NCBI RefSeq assembly: GCF_002879855.1 | Contig: NZ_PNYB01000006.1 | Span: forward strand, 1 to 64,000 | Length of the DNA: 64,000 bases | Direction: 5' to 3' | From: Trinickia soli | GTDB taxonomy: Bacteria > Pseudomonadota > Gammaproteobacteria > Burkholderiales > Burkholderiaceae | Part shown: positions 60,685-64,000 of the stretch, piece by piece | Numbering within the stretch: position 1 is the stretch's first letter | How the letters are laid out: every line of letters starts with the position of its first letter | Notes under the pieces: model-generated | The model's input: the letters and a program-made list of their open reading frames with translations, nothing else | What the model was told of the DNA's origin: nothing | Database searches by the model: none | Program-made: the position numbers and the translations under genes

Positions 60685-62718
60685 ATGTCCGAATTCTCCG
60701 AATCGCCGGCCGATCCCGTACGCACCATGCCGGCTGGCCCCGGCGCGCGCCGTGCGATCGCCCCACTGCCCGATCAGCTGATCAGCCAGATCGCTGCCGG
60801 TGAAGTCGTCGAGCGCCCGGCCTCGGTCGTCAAGGAACTACTCGAAAACGCACTGGACGCTGGCGCAAAAACGCTGCGCATCCTACTCGATGCGGGCGGC
60901 GTCAAACGCATTTCGATCGCCGACGACGGCTGCGGCATTCCTTCCGGCGAGCTGCCGCTGGCGCTGATGCGCCATGCGACGAGCAAAATCCGCTCGCTCG
61001 CCGAACTCGAAGCCGTCGCCACGCTCGGATTTCGTGGCGAAGCACTCGCTTCGATCGCATCCGTGGCCGAAATGTTCATTACGAGCCGCACGCCCGACGC
61101 CGCGCATGCCATGCGCATCGATGCGCAAACGGGCGCATTGACGCCCGCGGCGGGCGGCATCGGCACGACGATCGAAGTGCGCGAGCTTTACTTCAACACG
61201 CCGGCGCGCCGGAAGTTCCTTAAAAGCGAACAAACGGAGCTTGGCCACTGCATCGAGATGATCCGGCGCGCGGCGCTCGCGCGGCCCGACGTTGCGATCT
61301 CCGTCATGCATAACGGCCGCGCGCTCGAGCATTGGAATGCAAGCGAGCCCCCCGCGCGGGTGGCCAGGATTCTCGGCGAAGCCTTTGCGAACGCGCACCT
61401 GCCGCTCGAAGAAGTCGCCGGGGACATCGCCCTCTACGGCTGCGCCGGGCTGCCGACCGCGAGCCGGGGGCGGGCCGACCAACAATATTTCTTTGTCAAC
61501 GGCCGGTTCGTGCGCGACAAATTGCTCACGCATGCCGTGCGCTCGGCCTATGAGGATGTCCTGCACGGCGATCGCTATCCGTCGTACGTGTTGTTTCTCG
61601 ATCTGCCGCCTGAAGCGGTCGACGTCAACGTGCATCCGTCGAAGATCGAAGTGCGCTTCCGCGATTCGCGCGCGGTCCACCAGTTCGTGTTTCACGCCTT
61701 GCAGCGCGCCCTCGCCCGGCATGCGGGCGCTTCCCCCGAGACCACGGCGCTGGGCCACGCCGCGCAGATCGAAGCGCACCCCGGCGTCGCTCCGGCGCAA
61801 GCCGCTGCGGGCGCAGCCGGTACGCCGGGCGCTGCCGGTTCCGCGCTTGGCGGCCTGTCGATTTCGGCCGCAGGTCGCAGCGGCTCTACCTGGATGCGCG
61901 ATTCGCGCATGACGCAGGGAACGCTGCCCGTTGCGCAACCACTCGCGCTTTACGACGCGTTGTTCGGACGCAAAGACGCGGCCGGTGCGCAGGGCGGTGC
62001 GGCCGATCGGAACGGCGACCAGCCCAACGATGCGCCGTGGCTGGCCACCGCATCCGGTCCCGACCTGGAAGCGCGCGAGCGCGCAGCCGCGCCCATGTTC
62101 GGCCTGCCGCCCGCCGCCGTGCCGGCCGACCTCGATCACCCGCTCGGCTTTGCCATCGGGCAGATCCATGGCGTCTACGTCATGGCGCAGAACGCGCGCG
62201 GACTCGTCATCGTCGATATGCATGCCGCGCACGAGCGCATCCTCTACGAGCAGTTCAAACGCGCGCTGGCCGAGCGAACGGTGGCCGTGCAGCCGCTCCT
62301 GCTTCCCATCTCGATGACGGCCGACGCCGTCGAGATCGGCACCGTCGAGGAAGAGCGCGACGCCCTCGATGCGCTCGGCTTCGATCTCGCCCCGCTTTCA
62401 CCGACCACGCTCGCGATCCGCGCCGTACCGGCGCTTCTCAAGGACGCCGACCTGCCCGCGCTCGCGCGGGCCGTGCTGGCCGATCTGCACGCCTACGGCG
62501 GCTCGCGTGTGTTGACCGAACGCCAGCACGAGTTGCTCGGCACGCTCGCCTGCCACCACGCTGTGCGCGCGAACCGGCGCTTGACGCTCGACGAGATGAA
62601 CGCACTGCTGCGCCAGATGGAAGCGACCGAGCGCGCCGACCAGTGCAATCATGGCCGGCCCACCTGGTATCAGTTGACGCTGGCCGATCTGGACCGGCTG
62701 TTCCTGCGCGGACAATAA
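60685..62718 (+). CDS. mutL: MutL, DNA mismatch-repair ATPase/endonuclease
   Basis: 677 residues. The N-terminal GHKL ATPase is complete ([20 protein letters not shown] with [31 protein letters not shown]). A Pro/Ala-rich linker (about 350-480) leads to the C-terminal dimerisation domain. There the metal-site motifs of nicking MutL proteins are seen: [12 protein letters not shown] (511-522), [10 protein letters not shown] and CNHGRPTW. E. coli MutL lacks these and uses MutH. The start could also be the ATG at 60727. miaA follows after 4 bp. Confidence 0.96.
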   Translation: MSEFSESPADPVRTMPAGPGARRAIAPLPDQLISQIAAGEVVERPASVVKELLENALDAGAKTLRILLDAGGVKRISIADDGCGIPSGELPLALMRHATSKIRSLAELEAVATLGFRGEALASIASVAEMFITSRTPDAAHAMRIDAQTGALTPAAGGIGTTIEVRELYFNTPARRKFLKSEQTELGHCIEMIRRAALARPDVAISVMHNGRALEHWNASEPPARVARILGEAFANAHLPLEEVAGDIALYGCAGLPTASRGRADQQYFFVNGRFVRDKLLTHAVRSAYEDVLHGDRYPSYVLFLDLPPEAVDVNVHPSKIEVRFRDSRAVHQFVFHALQRALARHAGASPETTALGHAAQIEAHPGVAPAQAAAGAAGTPGAAGSALGGLSISAAGRSGSTWMRDSRMTQGTLPVAQPLALYDALFGRKDAAGAQGGAADRNGDQPNDAPWLATASGPDLEARERAAAPMFGLPPAAVPADLDHPLGFAIGQIHGVYVMAQNARGLVIVDMHAAHERILYEQFKRALAERTVAVQPLLLPISMTADAVEIGTVEEERDALDALGFDLAPLSPTTLAIRAVPALLKDADLPALARAVLADLHAYGGSRVLTERQHELLGTLACHHAVRANRRLTLDEMNALLRQMEATERADQCNHGRPTWYQLTLADLDRLFLRGQ

Positions 62719-62722
62719 CCGC

Positions 62723-63688
62723 GTGAACGCGTTGCACCGCACCGCCATCGCCTGCCTGCTGGGCCCGACGGCATCCGGCAAAACGGCTGCCGCACTCGCG
62801 TTTGCAGCGCGACACCCGTCGGAGATCGTCAGCGTCGACTCGGCGCTCGTCTATCGCGGCATGGATATCGGCACCGCCAAACCCACCCTCGACGAGCGCG
62901 CGCTCGCGCCGCATCATCTGATCGATATTCGAGATCCTACCGAGGCCTATTCGGCGGCCGATTTCCGCGCCGATGCTTTGAGAGTCATAGAAGAAATCCT
63001 CGCGCGCGGCCACGTTCCGCTGCTGGTGGGCGGGACGATGCTGTACTACAAGGCGCTGACGCAAGGACTGAACGATTTGCCATCGGCCGATCCGCACGTG
63101 CGTGCCTCGCTCGAAGCGGAGGCGGCGCGCGATGGGTGGCCTGCGCTGCATGCACGCTTGGCGAGCGTCGATCCGGCCACGGCGGCGCGCCTGGCGCCGA
63201 ACGACGCGCAGCGCATCCAACGGGCGCTCGAAGTCATCACGCTGACGGGCACGCCGATGTCGACGCTGCTGGCGCAAGCCGAGCGCGACGACGACACGCC
63301 GTACCGCTTCGTGCCGATTGCGCTGGAACCGAGCGACCGGGCCGTACTGCACGCGCGAATCGCCGAGCGCTTCGACGCGATGCTCGCGGCCGGCTTCATC
63401 GACGAAGTGCGGCATCTGCGCGCGCGCGGCGATCTGAATCCCGGTTTGCCGTCGATGCGCTGCGTCGGCTATCGACAGGCCTGGGAATATCTGGACGGTT
63501 CGATCGATTACGCCACGATGCGCGATAAGGGCATCTTCGCCACGCGTCAGCTCTGCAAGCGGCAACTGACCTGGCTACGTTCGATGCCCGAGCGGATCGT
63601 GATTGATTGCTGCGCCCCGGGCGCGACCGAGGAGGCGGTCCGGGCGATTGAATCGATTGTCGGCGAAAGCGGGGGCGCTTCGGCATAG
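62723..63688 (+). CDS. miaA: MiaA, tRNA dimethylallyltransferase
   Basis: 321 residues, GTG start 4 bp after mutL. The P-loop GPTASGKT spans residues 14-21. It is followed by [38 protein letters not shown] and the family block [20 protein letters not shown]. The C-terminal [14 protein letters not shown] and [15 protein letters not shown] bind the tRNA anticodon arm. It adds dimethylallyl to A37 of tRNAs reading UNN codons. Adjacent mutL-miaA is a conserved arrangement. Confidence 0.96.
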   Translation: MNALHRTAIACLLGPTASGKTAAALAFAARHPSEIVSVDSALVYRGMDIGTAKPTLDERALAPHHLIDIRDPTEAYSAADFRADALRVIEEILARGHVPLLVGGTMLYYKALTQGLNDLPSADPHVRASLEAEAARDGWPALHARLASVDPATAARLAPNDAQRIQRALEVITLTGTPMSTLLAQAERDDDTPYRFVPIALEPSDRAVLHARIAERFDAMLAAGFIDEVRHLRARGDLNPGLPSMRCVGYRQAWEYLDGSIDYATMRDKGIFATRQLCKRQLTWLRSMPERIVIDCCAPGATEEAVRAIESIVGESGGASA

Positions 63689-63836
63689 AACGACACGCCG
63701 ACGCTTTGCCGGCTGCTCCGCGGCGTGCCCATCGCTATCGGCCAAGCGCGCCTGGCCATCGCGCGCGAGTGACATGCGGATTGATGTGCGGATCGATCCG
63801 CGGTCGATGCGCGAACGGCCGTCAGGCCGTCCCCGC

Positions 63837-64000
63837 CTACACGACGACGGTCTGCGCCTCGCCCTCGCGGCTGGCGCGCACGACGCCGATCTTCCAGACC
63901 TGCTCGCCGGCGGCCGTCAATTCGCGCAGCGCCTCATCGGCATCTGCCGACGCGACGACCACGGCCATCCCGATCCCGCAGTTGAAGACGCGATGCATTT
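63837..64000 (-). CDS. purM: PurM, AIR synthase (3' end only)
   Basis: The last 54 codons are inside the window and the rest lies to the right. The visible part reads [16 protein letters not shown], then [20 protein letters not shown] and a short tail. This is the C-terminal region of phosphoribosylformylglycinamidine cyclo-ligase, the step from FGAM to AIR in purine synthesis. It is convergent with miaA; the 148-bp gap holds a short hairpin ACGGCC/GGCCGT at 63815-63830. Confidence 0.9.
   Translation of the reverse strand, partial: MHRVFNCGIGMAVVVASADADEALRELTAAGEQVWKIGVVRASREGEAQTVVV

Overview
The window is high-GC DNA with the gene content and order of a beta-proteobacterium of the Burkholderiaceae (Burkholderia/Paraburkholderia/Trinickia type). 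The reasons are the tolA-tolB-pal-cpoB cluster, a phasin, the layout of the type VI secretion (T6SS) locus, and the mutL-miaA-purM block with endonuclease-type MutL. The genus is an inference; no rRNA or other marker is present to settle it.

Layout. 1-3508: 3' end of the Tol-Pal operon (tolA partial, tolB, pal, cpoB). 3543-3703: tRNA-Lys(UUU) with a clear promoter and a downstream hairpin. 3704-8066: an accessory patch behind the tRNA, with a decayed alpha/beta-hydrolase, an SGNH hydrolase, an amidase, a minus-strand gene remnant and a LysR regulator divergent from a Bcr/CflA-type MFS exporter. 9479-13409: a GntR repressor divergent from lutA-lutC-lutB (L-lactate oxidation), with a clear FadR/LldR-type operator between them. 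13495-15612: a zinc-independent-looking medium-chain dehydrogenase divergent from a LysR regulator.

15647-32465 (all minus strand) is the most unusual region. A GNAT acetyltransferase, a small tail-collar-associated protein and a microcystin-dependent-type tail-collar protein precede a 2672-residue LEPR/DUF4347 repeat protein. Four export genes follow: a TolC-type outer-membrane factor, a periplasmic adaptor, a HlyD adaptor with a long GAF-like cytosolic N-terminus, and a PqqD-like/M50 metalloprotease/HlyD fusion. The genes overlap or are closely spaced, and no ABC-transporter ATPase is present. This looks like a dedicated exporter for the giant surface protein that differs from a classical type I system.

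32824-34712: phasin, YciE/YciF-type ferritin-like protein, stand-alone thiamine-phosphate-synthase-like protein. 34791-56780: a T6SS locus in three transcription blocks: tagX-tssM-tagF-ompA (+), a TPR lipoprotein-tssB-tssC-hcp-tssE-tssF-tssG-tssH-tssA (-), and tssJ-tssK-tssL (+). All core parts except VgrG (tssI) are present; no PAAR protein or obvious effector is in the window. An AT-rich divergent control region lies at 53592-53901.

56841-64000: a small unknown protein, a DHCW-type cupin, then dedA, a ParB-like protein and a SulP transporter on the minus strand, divergent from mutL-miaA, and finally the 3' end of purM running in from the right.
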